NCBI GenBank assembly: GCA_964016985.1
Contig: OZ024823.1
Span: forward strand, 133,196,112-133,260,111
Length of the DNA stretch: 64,000 nucleotides
Source: Anodontia alba
Taxonomy: Eukaryota; Mollusca; Bivalvia; Lucinida; Lucinidae
Direction: 5' to 3'
Position 1 is the stretch's first letter. Every line of letters starts with the position of its first letter. Below are positions 45,998 to 55,829 of this stretch, one piece after another. The position numbers and the translations under genes were made by a program. The notes under the pieces are model-generated. The model was given only the letters and a program-made list of their open reading frames with translations. It had not been told where the DNA came from and searched no databases.

Positions 45998-46110
45998 TAA
46001 GTGGCAAACAGTGTAGACCCTGATCAGACTCCACATTCTGTGGCATCTGACCTGGGTCTACACTGTTTGCCCAGACTGTTTGTCCCAGTATGTGGGGTTA
46101 TTACAGTAAT
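45998..46110. mobile_element. Hairpin-core MITE (GTGTAGACCCTGATCAGACT)
   Basis: 'gcaaacagtgtagaccctga' and 'ctgggtctacactgtttgcc' pair around 'cacattctgtgg', followed by 'agactgtttgtcccagtatg'. Member of the 63000-63225 family. Confidence 0.65.
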
Positions 46111-46680
46111 ATACATGTAATTGTATTGTATGAATTGAATTTTATGATATTTCTTTCAAATAAAATTATGTTTGCATTTTAAAACATTCTCTATAATATT
46201 ATCATCACCTCAAACAATCAGCAGGCCTCAAATCCAGCGATCCCTGAGCTGTCTGTCTGTGTACTTCAGTCAAAAATTTATACACAATGTTAAGTGCATT
46301 CAGCCTGACCGGGTGAGTGACTGGCTCAATCCAGTCTGCATTGTTGTACTGACTTACTGGTCCTGTTGTAGATCCAAGACCAGACTGCCACTCTAGGCTG
46401 TCATGTGACCAAGCTGCCAAAAATAGCTGCAACCAAAAAAATTTTATCGAGTTTTGTGAAGAAGAATTCTTTTATCAGATTTTTTCTGGTCTTGAAAGTT
46501 CATACGCATTCAAGTAACATTATTAAAGCTTACTGCAGAACATACAAGTATGGTTATAAAACTTTACGTATTTCAAATGTATAGCTTTGTTTTATGTTTG
46601 GTGCAAATAAAACAAAATGTGCTTCTGATTACTTCCCTTTTCTTGGACTGTACAATTTATTTGGTCTATGCCATTTCGAG

Positions 46681-46920
46681 GGTTGAGTGCAAGACTAGCG
46701 TAAGTCAGATGGTTGTTTTTCCCCAAACCTAATCTCCTCACCATGAAGGTGTTATGAAGATTACAACATTTCTTTCTGTAAACAATGAAAATTTAGGTGC
46801 CATTGCTCGTATGAGCAATGGCACCTAAATTTGCATTGTTTACAAAGGGGTCCAAGTTGCCCCTAAACAAGGGTTTCAAAAATATGTTTGAGTTACTATA
46901 GTCTTGCGCTCAACCCTCGA
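46681..46920. mobile_element. MITE with CGAGGGTTGAGTGCAAGACTA ends, abutting exon 4
   Basis: The left end, CGAGGGTTGAGTGCAAGACT, is inverted at the right as AGTCTTGCGCTCAACCCTCG, with ATTT outside both ends as a possible short duplication. The middle holds a perfect hairpin, 'aatttaggtgccattgctcg' with its complement. The right end lies 11 nt before the last base of the exon 4 acceptor. No other copy was seen in the window. Confidence 0.8.
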
Positions 46921-46931
46921 TTTGTTTAAAG

Positions 46932-47081
46932 GTAAACATTGTCAAGATGATGAATTTGAATGCGACAATGAAGGATATGGGCCTGAAGTGGAACAGTGTG
47001 TGCCCAGCTCTTACCGCTGTGATGGGAATGATGACTGTGTGGATGGCTCTGATGAATATAAATGTCCAAAGATAGATAAAG
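46932..47081 (+). CDS. Exon 4: LDL-receptor class A module
   Basis: After AG at 46930-46931 the exon reads, in phase 1, [20 protein letters not shown], then [19 protein letters not shown] and [11 protein letters not shown]. Six cysteines and the DGNDDCxDGSDE calcium-binding signature identify an LDLa repeat. Between the second and third cysteine it is longer than usual (11 residues). The exon is 150 nt, symmetric 1-1, ending AAAG before GTAGGA (47082). LDLa modules bind protein ligands in a calcium-dependent way; the ligand here is unknown. The open frame continues to a TAG at 47110, which is intronic. Confidence 0.9.
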
Positions 47082-47193
47082 GTAGGATGGTCATGCCATG
47101 TCCACTTTAGTTCAAGAAATTTGATAACCATTGATTAGTGTAACAGTTCTACTGGAAACAGTTAACCATTGCCATGATGAATAAATTTAGATA

Positions 47194-47369
47194 CAGTCAA
47201 ACCTGTCTTAAACAGCCACCCATGGGAAGCTTAAAATGTGGCTGCTGAAGGCAGGTGGCTGCTTAATACAGTTCAAATATATGTCTGTGAATTTTGGGGC
47301 AACTTTCCTCTGGCTGCTTAATACAGGTTGGCTGCTTAATAGAGGTGACCACTAACACAGGTTTGACTG
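47194..47369. mobile_element. Tigger/pogo-like MITE, TA duplication
   Basis: CAGTCAAACCTGTCTTAAAC at the left and AACACAGGTTTGACTG at the right are inverted copies flanked by TA. Internal words 'ggctgcttaatacag' repeat. The TA target with CAGT ends fits pogo/Tigger-type MITEs. Confidence 0.8.
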
Positions 47370-47377
47370 TACCATGT

Positions 47378-47515
47378 CCACTTCTAATTTTCAGCCAATC
47401 AGTTAATGGCAAACAGTGCAGATCTAGATCAGTTGGCTAGAAGCCAACTGATCTTGATTTACACTGTTTGCAAAGGCAGGACATATCTGGGATCAGCAGG
47501 ACCAGGTTTAATATG
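47378..47515. mobile_element. Degenerate piggyBac-like MITE, hairpin intact
   Basis: 'cacttctaattttcagccaa', 'gatcagttggctagaagcca' and 'gatcagcaggaccaggttta' are recognisable; both TTAA ends are lost. Confidence 0.6.
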
Positions 47516-47559
47516 TTTTAAGATATAATATTCATAGGACTAGATAAGGGAGGGTATCT

Positions 47560-47830
47560 GGTAAATATTTTTCTTATTTCTCCACGAAAACATATGTTGT
47601 GGGTACTCATTAGAAGTGCCTCGGCGAGGCGCTTCTAATGAGTACCCACAACATATGTTTTTGTGGAGAAATAAGAAAAATATCCTTTTTTCTTATTTCT
47701 CCATGAAAACATGTTGTGGGTACTCATTAGAAGTGCCTCGGTGAGGCACTTCTAATGAGTACCCACAACATATGTTTTTGTGGAGAAATAAGAAAAATAT
47801 CAATACTTTTGGATTGAAAAAAGTGCCTTA
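47560..47830. mobile_element. Two adjacent long palindromic MITEs, near-perfect hairpins
   Basis: Copy 1 (47560-47695) and copy 2 (47687-47810) each pair 'ttatttctccacgaaaacat' through 'gtgggtactcattagaagtg' with their full complement around 'cctcggcgagg'. Stems exceed 50 bp with only a few mismatches. These are the cleanest examples of a family with about twenty copies in the window. Confidence 0.85.
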
Positions 47831-47934
47831 ACTAGTGCTATGAATATTACTAACAGTTTTGTAGCTACAGGTGAAGATTTTGCAGTCATTCAGTAAGAAT
47901 AGGATAAACTCTAGATCAGAGGAGTATCCATATA

Positions 47935-48064
47935 AGTAAGTATTTTTCTTATTTCTCCACAAAAACTTATATTGTGGGTACTAATTAGAAGCACCTAGTG
48001 AGGCACTTCTAATGTCAGTAAGTACCACAATATATGTTTTCATAGAGAAGTAAGGAAAACATCA
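47935..48064. mobile_element. Long palindromic MITE, third copy in cluster
   Basis: 'ttatttctccacaaaaactt' and 'aatatatgttttcatagaga' arms with 'agaagcacctagtgaggcac' centre. Confidence 0.7.
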
Positions 48065-48285
48065 GGGTCCATTTGTTCAAAGCATCGTTAGCTTAACGAG
48101 CTCGTTAATGGTCAAAATGTTAACTGTTCTAGTAAGTACAATATCTAATTCACAGGTATTTTTTGCAAATACAAAAGCTACTCACATTTTTTCAGCAAAA
48201 ATATTAGCGTATAATCCATATTTAATGACCAAAGTTTTAATGATACGTTAACTAACAACATTGTTAATTTTGAAGAACAGGACCC
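48065..48285. mobile_element. GGGCCCAG-family palindromic MITE, partly degraded
   Basis: 'gggtccatttgttcaaagca' to 'gaagaacaggaccc'. The internal stem has lost one arm. It shares its right flank, 'agaatgttgtcttctacaat', with the copy at 55610-55829, so the two belong to a longer duplicated block. Confidence 0.65.
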
Positions 48286-48464
48286 AGAATGTTGTCTTCT
48301 ACAATTTTGAAGTTGCTCTAGGCCCAGTTGTTCAAAGCTAATGACATCGTTAGTTAACGATTCGTTAAAATTTACATTGAGTGATACACAAATATGCTGA
48401 AATTTTTTGCTGAAAAAATGTGAGTAGCTTTTGCAGTATTTTTTCAGCAAAAAATATCAGAATA

Positions 48465-48923
48465 CACTGTAACCTCGTTTTAACGCGGGTGTTGGGGTCC
48501 AAGAAAGCCGACTGCGTTTGCGGTGATTACCGCGTTATAATTTTGGGGGTACCGACAATCATCATACCGTCGTCAAACAATGTGTACCCCACCCACCAAT
48601 ACTGTGATCTTTTAAAATGTTGATTTCAGTGCATGTATTGCTGACAAAAAGAAAAATATGTTTTAGATCAATAAAAAGTATTCTATTACAAAAGGTTTTT
48701 TATCTATTAAATCCATTTATTATCCTAGTCTGATCAATCAGACAAGTTTTGTCCAGTTTACCGTAAGTTTGTATCGGTCCATATAAATGAGACTGCTAAT
48801 CAGTATTATTGGTTTTTTTACTCGTCAGACTGTGCATTGGAAGTTTAGCCGAGCGGTTACGTGTATTGGAAAATTAACGAAGTTAAGCAACGTTTTGTGT
48901 AAAAATACTAAGATGGGTGACCG

Positions 48924-48962
<39 letters not shown>

Positions 48963-49940
48963 GTTCTGCTCAGAATTGCATTAAAGACAAGGAGTGTAAA
49001 TAAGCGATAATTTCTTGATTTTTTTTGTTAGAAACTACTGTACATTTGTATTGTGGGTACTTGTTAGAATCGCTTGAATACACAAAAATCACCGTCACTA
49101 AAAAAATACACAACACTAAAATACCGCGGAAGCGCAAGCGCAGTTTCTTTTTTTTTTTTCAACACTAATAAAATCACTTGAATAAGTTAAACAGAACACA
49201 AAAATCACCGACACAGAAAAAACAAGTCACTAAATTTTTTCAACACTATTAAATCACCTGAACACAAAAAACACTGACACCAAAAATAAATACACCACAC
49301 TAAAATAATCGCGGAACCGCAGTTATTTTTTTTTTTTTATGTACACAGTCTACTAATCTGAAAAGCAAACATATGATTAATCACAAAATAAGAATAAAAT
49401 ATAATGAAAAGAAATACACAAATGAAGCAAGATGCTAGAGAAAGTCTTACCGAAGGACGCGAACGTACCTTATGGGTAGGAATGTCTTCACTCAGCATTC
49501 AATACACTCTTATAAGGGCATAAAGTTGGGGCAGAAATTGCTCAACTTTGTGACACTGAAATGTATAGCGTAATCAAAGCGCTAGTAATTATGTTTGTTG
49601 TAATGCTTATCACTCAGTTTTAACAGTATAGGTAATTGTTTGTACAATGTATTATGTAAAGGTGGTAAAGGTGATTGACAATTACCGTTACATGTGTTCA
49701 CGTTTGTAGGTCAACAGGTAGATTTAAGTGCAGTGGACCGTTAATCCGCTTAATTGACGGAAAATTTTACCGTTTTTTTTCTCATAGCTTCTAAACCAAT
49801 ACACATTAATTTTTTACCAAAATTCATGAGAAAAAATTGGTTTTTAACTTATTTATGGAGAAAAAAACGGGAGCCATGGAACACCCGAGTTATACTGATT
49901 TCCGCATTCTAACGATCAGCGTTATAACGAGGTTACAGTG
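48465..49940. mobile_element. Tigger/pogo-like element, 1,476 bp, TA duplication
   Basis: CACTGTAACCTCGTTTTAAC at the left is inverted at the right as GTTATAACGAGGTTACAGTG. TA lies on both sides (48463-48464 and 49941-49942). No transposase frame survives. The interior holds the 5S-like block at 48846-48926, a poly-T run (48929-48959) and repeated 'cacaaaaatcaccg(t/a)cac' words. Insertion is into a GGGCCCAG MITE, so it is the younger of the two. Confidence 0.8.
48846..48960 (+). repeat. 5S-rRNA-like Pol III promoter block with T-run
   Basis: AAGTTAAGCAACG at 48880-48892, then TACTAAGATGGGTGACCGC at 48906-48924, match the internal control region of metazoan 5S rRNA. The A-box start to GATGGG distance is 32 nt, against 33 in the usual gene. 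A run of about 31 T follows. Just upstream, TAGCCGAGCGG (48846-48856) resembles a tRNA A-box. The rest of 5S is not recognisable, so this is a relic or a 5S-derived SINE fragment, not a 5S gene. Confidence 0.55.
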
Positions 49941-50026
49941 TATTGGATATTGAATCCGCTAAAACAGTTACGAAATGACCCTTAATGAGCTCTTTAAGCT
50001 AACGACACTTTGAACAACTGGGCCCA

Positions 50027-50269
50027 GGCCCAGTTGTTCAAAGCTAACAATGTCGTTAGTTAACGATTCGTTAAAATTTACATCGGGTGATACGCAAATA
50101 TGCTGAATTTTTTTGCTGAAAAAATGTGAGTAGCTTTTGCAGTGCAAAAGCTACTCACATTTTTTCAGCAAAAAAATTCAGAATATTGTCTATTGAATCT
50201 GCTAAAACAGTTAACAAAATGACCCTTAATGAGCTCGTTAAGCTGACGATGCTTTGAACAACTGGGCCC
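50027..50269. mobile_element. GGGCCCAG-family palindromic MITE, intact
   Basis: Runs from GGCCCAGTTGTTCAAAGC to GCTTTGAACAACTGGGCCC. The internal stem 'gtgagtagcttttgcagtgc' pairs perfectly with its complement over some 30 bp. It lies back to back with the preceding copy. Confidence 0.85.
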
Positions 50270-50701
50270 TGGTGTTTTGCGTTGAAAAGGTTTTATCAGG
50301 AGCTATTTTACAAAAGTGCCTTATCAGGAGCTATTATACAAACAGTAGAGTTGTATTATAAGGTTTTGCTGATGTTTGACTGATGAGATCAGTATGGGTG
50401 TCATGATCAGCATGGTTATGACACTTCATGTTATGCTGAGGCTGTCCAACTGGACATAGGCCGCACTTGAATGTTGTAGGAAAACATGCTTCATAAGTCT
50501 GCGGTATTTTTCTTGACATATATTATGTGCTTTTTTCACATAATGCTGGTATTTTCTTTCAGAATTTATAATATTGTGTAGATCTTCATTATTTGAATTT
50601 TTGATCCTCAGTTAATTAACTTGCTTATTTATCTTTGTTAACTACATATAAAGCCACTGTTTTATCTTTGTTATCTACTAACCCTATGGTTTATTAAACA
50701 G
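50270..50701 (+). other. 3' end of intron 4
   Basis: 'tatcaggagctattntacaaa' occurs twice (50295 and 50325). The acceptor is ttatctactaaccctatggt-type sequence, with TACTAAC at 50676-50682 as a perfect branch-point match, ending AAACAG at 50701. Confidence 0.65.
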
Positions 50702-52327
50702 GTTATAAAGGTGTACAAGATGCTAATATGTATCAGAAACAACTTTTCCAATATCCTTATAATAACTTGTATGGATATCAAGCACCCGTACCAAACAACC
50801 AGGTACCAGTAGCAGTGGCACCAGCACCCAATCAGATCTATCAGGGACAGGTGCCAGCCAATGGAATTCAAGGTGGGCAGTACTACATTCCTGGATTCGC
50901 CAATCAGAATCAGGGGTTGAATATTCCTCAGACTGGTTCTCAGGTGAATAATGCTTGGCCATTTATGGATAAATCAAGAATGGGTCAGGCACAAGCTGCA
51001 TATCAAAACAGTGTTCCTTATCAGAATGGGAAGCAACAGAACTTTGTGTCTAATCAAGGAGCTTATGTGCCTTTGTTACAAAATCCTGGCAATCAAGGGC
51101 AGCAAGGACCTGTACAAGTCCAGCCTGTTGTTGCCCAAGGTGCTAATCAGAATACTGCAAACAAAAATATCGTTAACAATGACCCTGTAGCTGGACTGGG
51201 TAGAGTTAGTGGGATAGATCAGAATATTGAGCCTACAAGTATACCTACTGAAACCAGAACTATGGTGGACAGTGGTGATAACATTGTCGGTAATGGTGGT
51301 AGCTACATGCATGCACAAGAGAAAGGGAAAGACCAACAGCTTATGAACCATCCAGTGTCCAACCAACCTGAGAAACAATATCATGTATTGGGTTCAGATG
51401 ATACGAGTTTCCTTGATGAAAATGATTATAATGCTGGTCGTGGTAGTGATGCAGGCGGAGTTCTTGAACCCAACTATGATGTGTATGACAATAATAAAGC
51501 AGAAAATTCTGAAACTAATAGTAAAGTAATGGAATCAAACAAAGCAAATAAGCCTGAAATAGAAGGTATTGATGATGAATACAATAAGGAGAGGTTCAGA
51601 CCACCTGTGGAAAGTCACAGGCACTCTGCTGAAGAGGTTGATGACAGGGCAAGAACTTTCCCACCGGCAACAAAATCAAAGTCTCAGATTGAGAAACCAA
51701 CTCAGTCAACAGTTGCTGGACAAAAATCTGGACACAGTTCCACTTATGCATCAGAAAGAATAGAGGATTTCCCAATCTGGATGCAGTATGAAAATAATTC
51801 ACCAAATATTAATGCTAAAAAGGGAAAACATTTTGATACAGAGGTTGTTCCAAAAGAGTCTGAAATGAAAAGTCAACAAAAAACTCGAACTGACTCTGAT
51901 TCCTCAACTGATACTCGACCATCTGGTGCAAAGATGGACAAAAATACTGTAATTAATGAAGAGACAGATTCATTTGAAAGGAATGATGAGAGGGGTTATA
52001 AGTATAACAGGTATGACACAGATGATGCTGATAGAAATTATAATAGATATGACCCAGATAATGCTAGACGTTTCCCCACTAACAATAGAGACAGACGGCC
52101 TGGCTATGATTCGGACATGTACAGGGATAGATATAGAGACAGGTATCATAGACCAAACCAGGATTCTAGATATCCATACTATGACAACACTGGCTACAGA
52201 GGACGGGACCGGTTCCACTATCCAGTTTGGGATCCATTCAGAGATGAATATTATTACCCTGATGGATCAGAACATAGAAAAGGTGGAAGCAGCCATGGGT
52301 TAGATTATGAAGAAGATTATAGGACAG
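50702..52327 (+). CDS. Exon 5: large disordered Q/N/P/Y then D/R/Y-rich region
   Basis: This 1,626-nt exon enters in phase 1 (GGT, Gly) and stays open for 542 codons, ending ACAG before GTACAA at 52328. The first 170 residues are rich in Gln, Asn, Pro, Gly and Tyr (for example YPYNNLYGYQAPVPNNQVP) with no cysteine. The middle is polar and charged with many Ser, Glu and Lys. The last 120 residues alternate Asp, Arg and Tyr (YNRYDTDDADRNYNRYD; MYRDRYRDRYHRP). There is no cysteine, no membrane segment and no known fold. It is probably an extended, intrinsically disordered extracellular stalk or matrix-interacting region. The frames on other strands within it are shadows. The alternative that the Met at 50728 starts a separate gene is unlikely, because the exon is open to its acceptor and in phase with exon 4. 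Confidence 0.88.
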
Positions 52328-52589
52328 GTACAATGGTTGTTGTACCTCTATAGTGGTAGCACTCATCTCTTGTAGTCTTCTGTTTTGGTTTAAGTATATT
52401 TTATAGTTTATATTTATGACTTTACAGATGTATTAAGTTGTCTTCTGTTGTAGACTTATATTTTTTATATGCTGTTATCATTTTTGTTGTGATGTCCCTA
52501 GTCTTAGATACAGCAGGAAGGCATGAAATAACAAAGGATATAATGTTATACAGAAGGCTTATTAAAAAGGAGTATTTGCTGATAATTCT

Positions 52590-52720
52590 GGGATGATTTT
52601 TTCCATTTCTTAATAAAAGCATATGTTTTGGGTAATTTGAAGTGCATCTTGAGGTGCTTCGAATGAGTAACCACAACATGTTTTTTTTTTTTTTTTTTTT
52701 TTTTTGACAAATAAGTACAA
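52590..52720. mobile_element. Long palindromic MITE with poly-T
   Basis: 'aagcatatgttttgggtaat' and 'gaatgagtaaccacaacatg' arms; a T run of about 24 (52681-52705) follows. The minus-strand 110-codon frame here is non-coding. Confidence 0.55.
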
Positions 52721-52871
52721 TTTTCCCAGAATTATTACCAATTACTCCTCCCAAACAAGTCCTCTGGAACTTATATCAATAAAAAAATGAATCTGTCTGT
52801 GTGTCCATTTAGCATGAGTAGGCTTTAACTGATTTGACAAATTGTGGTTTGTCAGCACAGATTGATCTGAT

Positions 52872-53099
52872 TTAACCCATTGTAGTCTGGAGACCCATAA
52901 AAGGGTAAATGGCAAACAGTGCAGACCCAGATCAGACGCTGCTCAATGCGAAATTTGATCAGAGTCTCCACTGTTTGCAAGTAATTTAGCAGTTTTTCTC
53001 TAGGAATATCTATATCTCATAGTCTTAATATCTAAAATTTGAAATTAGACTCTTCCAATCTATAATTTGGGGGAGTTTATTCAGTCTAAAATGGGTTAA
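52872..53099. mobile_element. TTAA MITE with CCCATTGTAGTC ends and shared hairpin core
   Basis: TTAACCCATTGTAGTCTGGA at the left and TCTAAAATGGGTTAA at the right. The core 'gtgcagacccagatcagacg' pairs with 'atttgatcagagtctccact'. Sister of 34484-34711. Confidence 0.8.
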
Positions 53100-53270
53100 A
53101 GGATTTCAGAATAGGCTTCTGTGCTCATCTGCTGTTTACATCTTCCTGCTTTTGCTGTTCTTTTGCTGAAGCTTTTCTTAGAAGATATAAATTTGCACCA
53201 GTTATCATGATTCTTTTGTTTTCATCATCCATCACTCACTGTAATGCAGGCTGAACAAGGCCTGTGATTT

Positions 53271-53486
53271 TTAACCTTTACCACTCTCTGGGCTAATTCA
53301 GTAGACGACAAATTGGTGATATTTTTTCTTATTTTTCCCCCGGAAAACAGGATTTAACATTTCATGCAAATTGTCTCCAGTGGAGACAATTTGCATGTAA
53401 TGCCAAATCTTGATTTCTAGGAAAAATAAGAAAAATAATTCCAAATGTCGTCAGCTGAAAATTTTACCCAGAGTCCTAAGGGTTAA
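53271..53486. mobile_element. TTAA MITE with CCTTTACCACTC / CCTAAGGG ends
   Basis: TTAACCTTTACCACTCTCTG at the left and CAGAGTCCTAAGGGTTAA at the right. A near-perfect hairpin, 'atttcatgcaaattgtctcc' with its complement, occupies the centre. Type copy of a family with about eight relatives in the window. Confidence 0.8.
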
Positions 53487-53731
53487 ATATGGCCAGAACA
53501 TGAGAAAGTGTATCTTATGACATAAGTGACCAGCCAAAACTTGGATCAATTGTGTGTCCATGCAGTCTGATTAAAGTCTTTGCTGAGCAATTTGTGGATA
53601 GCCTGGGATCCAAGGTATACAAGTGAACAGCAAACACTACACAGTTTGTGTGGATACTCAGGCTGGTCTGAGTCCTTGCTGGACTCACATCATAAAGTAC
53701 ATTTTCTCATATGTAAAGCCCCTTTAACTCT

Positions 53732-53944
53732 TTAACCCTTGTCCTGCTGAATAAATTAAATGCCAAGCCCACTTCTAATTTTCAGCCAATCAGATTGCTT
53801 CATCCAGATTGTTGCTATAAATTCACATACTTAATGGCAAATAGTGCAGATCCAGATCAGTTGGCTAATTCAGAAGCCAACTGATCTGAATCTACACTGT
53901 TTGCAAAGGCAGGGTATATCCGGATTCAGCATGACAAGGGTTAA
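53732..53944. mobile_element. TTAA MITE (piggyBac-like), intact
   Basis: TTAACCCTTGTCCTGCTGAA to TTCAGCATGACAAGGGTTAA: a perfect 20-bp inverted pair but for one base. The internal hairpin 'cagatcagttggctaattca' is near perfect. This is the best-preserved copy of the family. Confidence 0.88.
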
Positions 53945-54108
53945 AGTGTTAAGCAAATCTGTAGCAGATGACATTCTGAATTTTTGATTATTTTTCAGAG
54001 AAAATAAGACTTAGCATTTCATGTGATTCACATGAAATGTCAAGTCTTATTTTCTCTGAAAAATACAAAAGAAATTTCTGCAATAGTTGTAATAAGTTTT
54101 GGGTTAAT
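53941..54108. mobile_element. Hairpin MITE sharing a TTAA with its neighbour
   Basis: It starts at the same TTAA (53941-53944) that closes the previous element. Arms 'tttttcagagaaaataagac' and 'gtcttattttctctgaaaaa' are a perfect pair around 'atgtgattcacat'. The right end is 'ttttgggttaatg'. Confidence 0.75.
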
Positions 54109-54269
54109 GCTTGTATTATGTAAATACAGTCAACTCTCATTTTCTCAAGCTCTAAGAGACCAGACTGTTTGGTTGGAGATAATAGAAGTTTGAGATAAAA
54201 GCAGTTGAAATGTAAGAAACATTCAGCAAACCAAACCAAAATTGCTTTTTATTTAGTTTGAAGTCACCT

Positions 54270-54511
54270 GGGCCCGGTTGTTCAAAGCGTCATTAGCTTA
54301 ACGAGCTTGTTAAGGGTCATTACGTTAACTGTTTTAGCGGATTCAATGTACAACATTTTGACATTTTTTGCTGAAAAAATGTGAGTAGCTTTGCACTGCA
54401 AAAGCTACTCACATTTTTCAGCAAAAAATTTCAGCATATTTGCGTATCACTCGATGTAAATTTTAACGAATCGTTAACTAACGATGTCATTAGCTTTGAA
54501 CAGCTGGGCCC
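54270..54511. mobile_element. GGGCCCAG-family palindromic MITE, nested
   Basis: GGGCCCGGTTGTTCAAAGCG to CTTTGAACAGCTGGGCCC, with the usual 'gtgagtagctttgcactgca' stem. Confidence 0.8.
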
Positions 54512-54544
54512 AGTAGTTTGAGTTATCAGTGTTTGAGATAATGA

Positions 54545-54835
54545 CAGGGTTCATACATGTCAGGGAAATGTCAGAGAAATGTAATTTTTTTCAAGGTCAG
54601 GAAATTCTCAGGGAATTCTGTGATGTGTCAGGGGAAAATGAAATTTTGCAAAATGTCAGGGAAATGTCAAGAATTTTATATTTCAGTCAGATGAAGCTGG
54701 GATATTTTGTCCCAGTGTGTTTCTTGCTAAATTCATAAAATTTCCAGCTCTGATATTGTCAGGGAAATTTGAATTTATGTCAAGGAAATGTTAGGGAATT
54801 TTGGTCAATCTTAAATGTATGTGTTTGAACCCTGA
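54545..54835. mobile_element. hAT-like element, AATGA duplication, nested
   Basis: CAGGGTTCATACATGTCAGG at the left and GTGTTTGAACCCTG at the right, flanked by AATGA. The interior repeats 'tcagggaaatgtca'. No transposase. Confidence 0.7.
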
Positions 54836-54997
54836 ATGAGAGTCAGCTGTATAGCTATTGTAATTTCACGTCTGTATAGTATTGTACTTCCTGTTGTTGC
54901 TTTTTTTGTCTTTGAGTGCAATGTCATACTTTAGCTTCTTTTCCCTACACTATGAACACTATGAAAAGGGGTCTACTCTAAAAAGCAAGTAACTTGG

Positions 54998-55028
54998 GGG
55001 TGGGGGGGGGGGGGGGGGGGGGGGGGGC
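54998..55028. repeat. Poly-G tract
   Basis: About 30 G with one T near the left edge. Such runs are prone to assembly and replication errors. Confidence 0.9.
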
Positions 55029-55029
55029 G

Positions 55030-55609
55030 AGCAAATTCTTTCCCTTTAGAGTTGACCCTGTTTTTAGTCTAAAAAGATGTAATAGAAAATTCTCAAATTC
55101 TATACTTTGTCCCTGACATAATAATGAAGTATAAAGTGCAAAGAATGGAGTAGACTTGGAACATAAGGATTGTCAGTTTGAGCTAAAAATATTTACACCA
55201 TTTGGTATACAAGAAGACTACCGGTATACTTAATCTGCCATGGGTTGAGTGGACAGGGTGTATTTAGAGGCTGTCAGTGGCTTTGTATATGCATGGAAGG
55301 TCCATGAAAACAAGGCTGTACAAGTACATGTAAACATACACAGTGGTGGTCTAATACAAATGAAAAAAATATGTAAAGCACTGAAACACAAAAACACCAC
55401 CACAACCACACAATAAAAATAAACACATTTTTATAGTTGCATGTCAAAACATATACAACTAAAGCTGATGATATTCTATAATATATTTTAGTTTTCTTAG
55501 ACAGTTAGGCTTGATGGGTATTGTAAATTGCCTGCTAGGCAGATGATTCCCATAAAATGCAATTATTAACAAATAAATAACTAAAGCAGAACAAAAACAG
55601 GGTCCAGTT
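55030..55609 (+). other. Intron 5 sequence, nothing recognised
   Basis: AT-rich with no exon, hairpin family or inverted repeat I could place, apart from an isolated 'tgcctgctaggcagatgatt' fragment near 55531 that belongs to the 'gcagatgattca' MITE family. Confidence 0.4.
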
Positions 55610-55829
55610 GTTCAAAGCATTGTTAGCTTAATGAGCTCGTTAGTGGTCAAAATGTTAACTCTTCTAGTAAGTAGAATATCTAATTCACAGATATTTTTGC
55701 TGAAAAAATGTGAGTAGCTTTTTTCAGCAAAACTATTAGCAAAAATATTAGCGTATACGCCATATTTAATGATCAAAGTTTTAACGAACCATTAACTAAA
55801 GACATCGTTAGTTTTGAACAACTGGGCCC
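55610..55829. mobile_element. GGGCCCAG-family palindromic MITE, one arm reduced
   Basis: 'gggtccagttgttcaaagca' to 'ttttgaacaactgggccc'. Followed by 'agaatgttgtcttctacaat' as at 48286. Confidence 0.7.

Larger units (their letters stand above)
48321..50025. mobile_element. GGGCCCAG-family palindromic MITE split by a Tigger-like insertion
   Basis: The left half (48321-48464) includes 'ggcccagttgttcaaagcta' and the stem; the right half (49941-50025) has 'tattggatattgaatccgct' and ends 'caactgggccc'. The two halves join at the TA of the inserted element. Confidence 0.75.
54127..54849. mobile_element. Tigger/pogo-like element (CAGTCAACTCTCATT ends) hosting two insertions
   Basis: CAGTCAACTCTCATTTTCTC at the left and TGAGAGTCAGCTG at the right, flanked by TA. 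A related shorter element is at 56491-56820. Inside lie a GGGCCCAG MITE (54270-54511) and a hAT-like element (54545-54835). Confidence 0.75.

Noticed and set aside
48880..48926. 5S rRNA gene
   Set aside because: Only the internal promoter-like part matches; the rest of the ~120-nt gene is absent and it lies inside a transposon.
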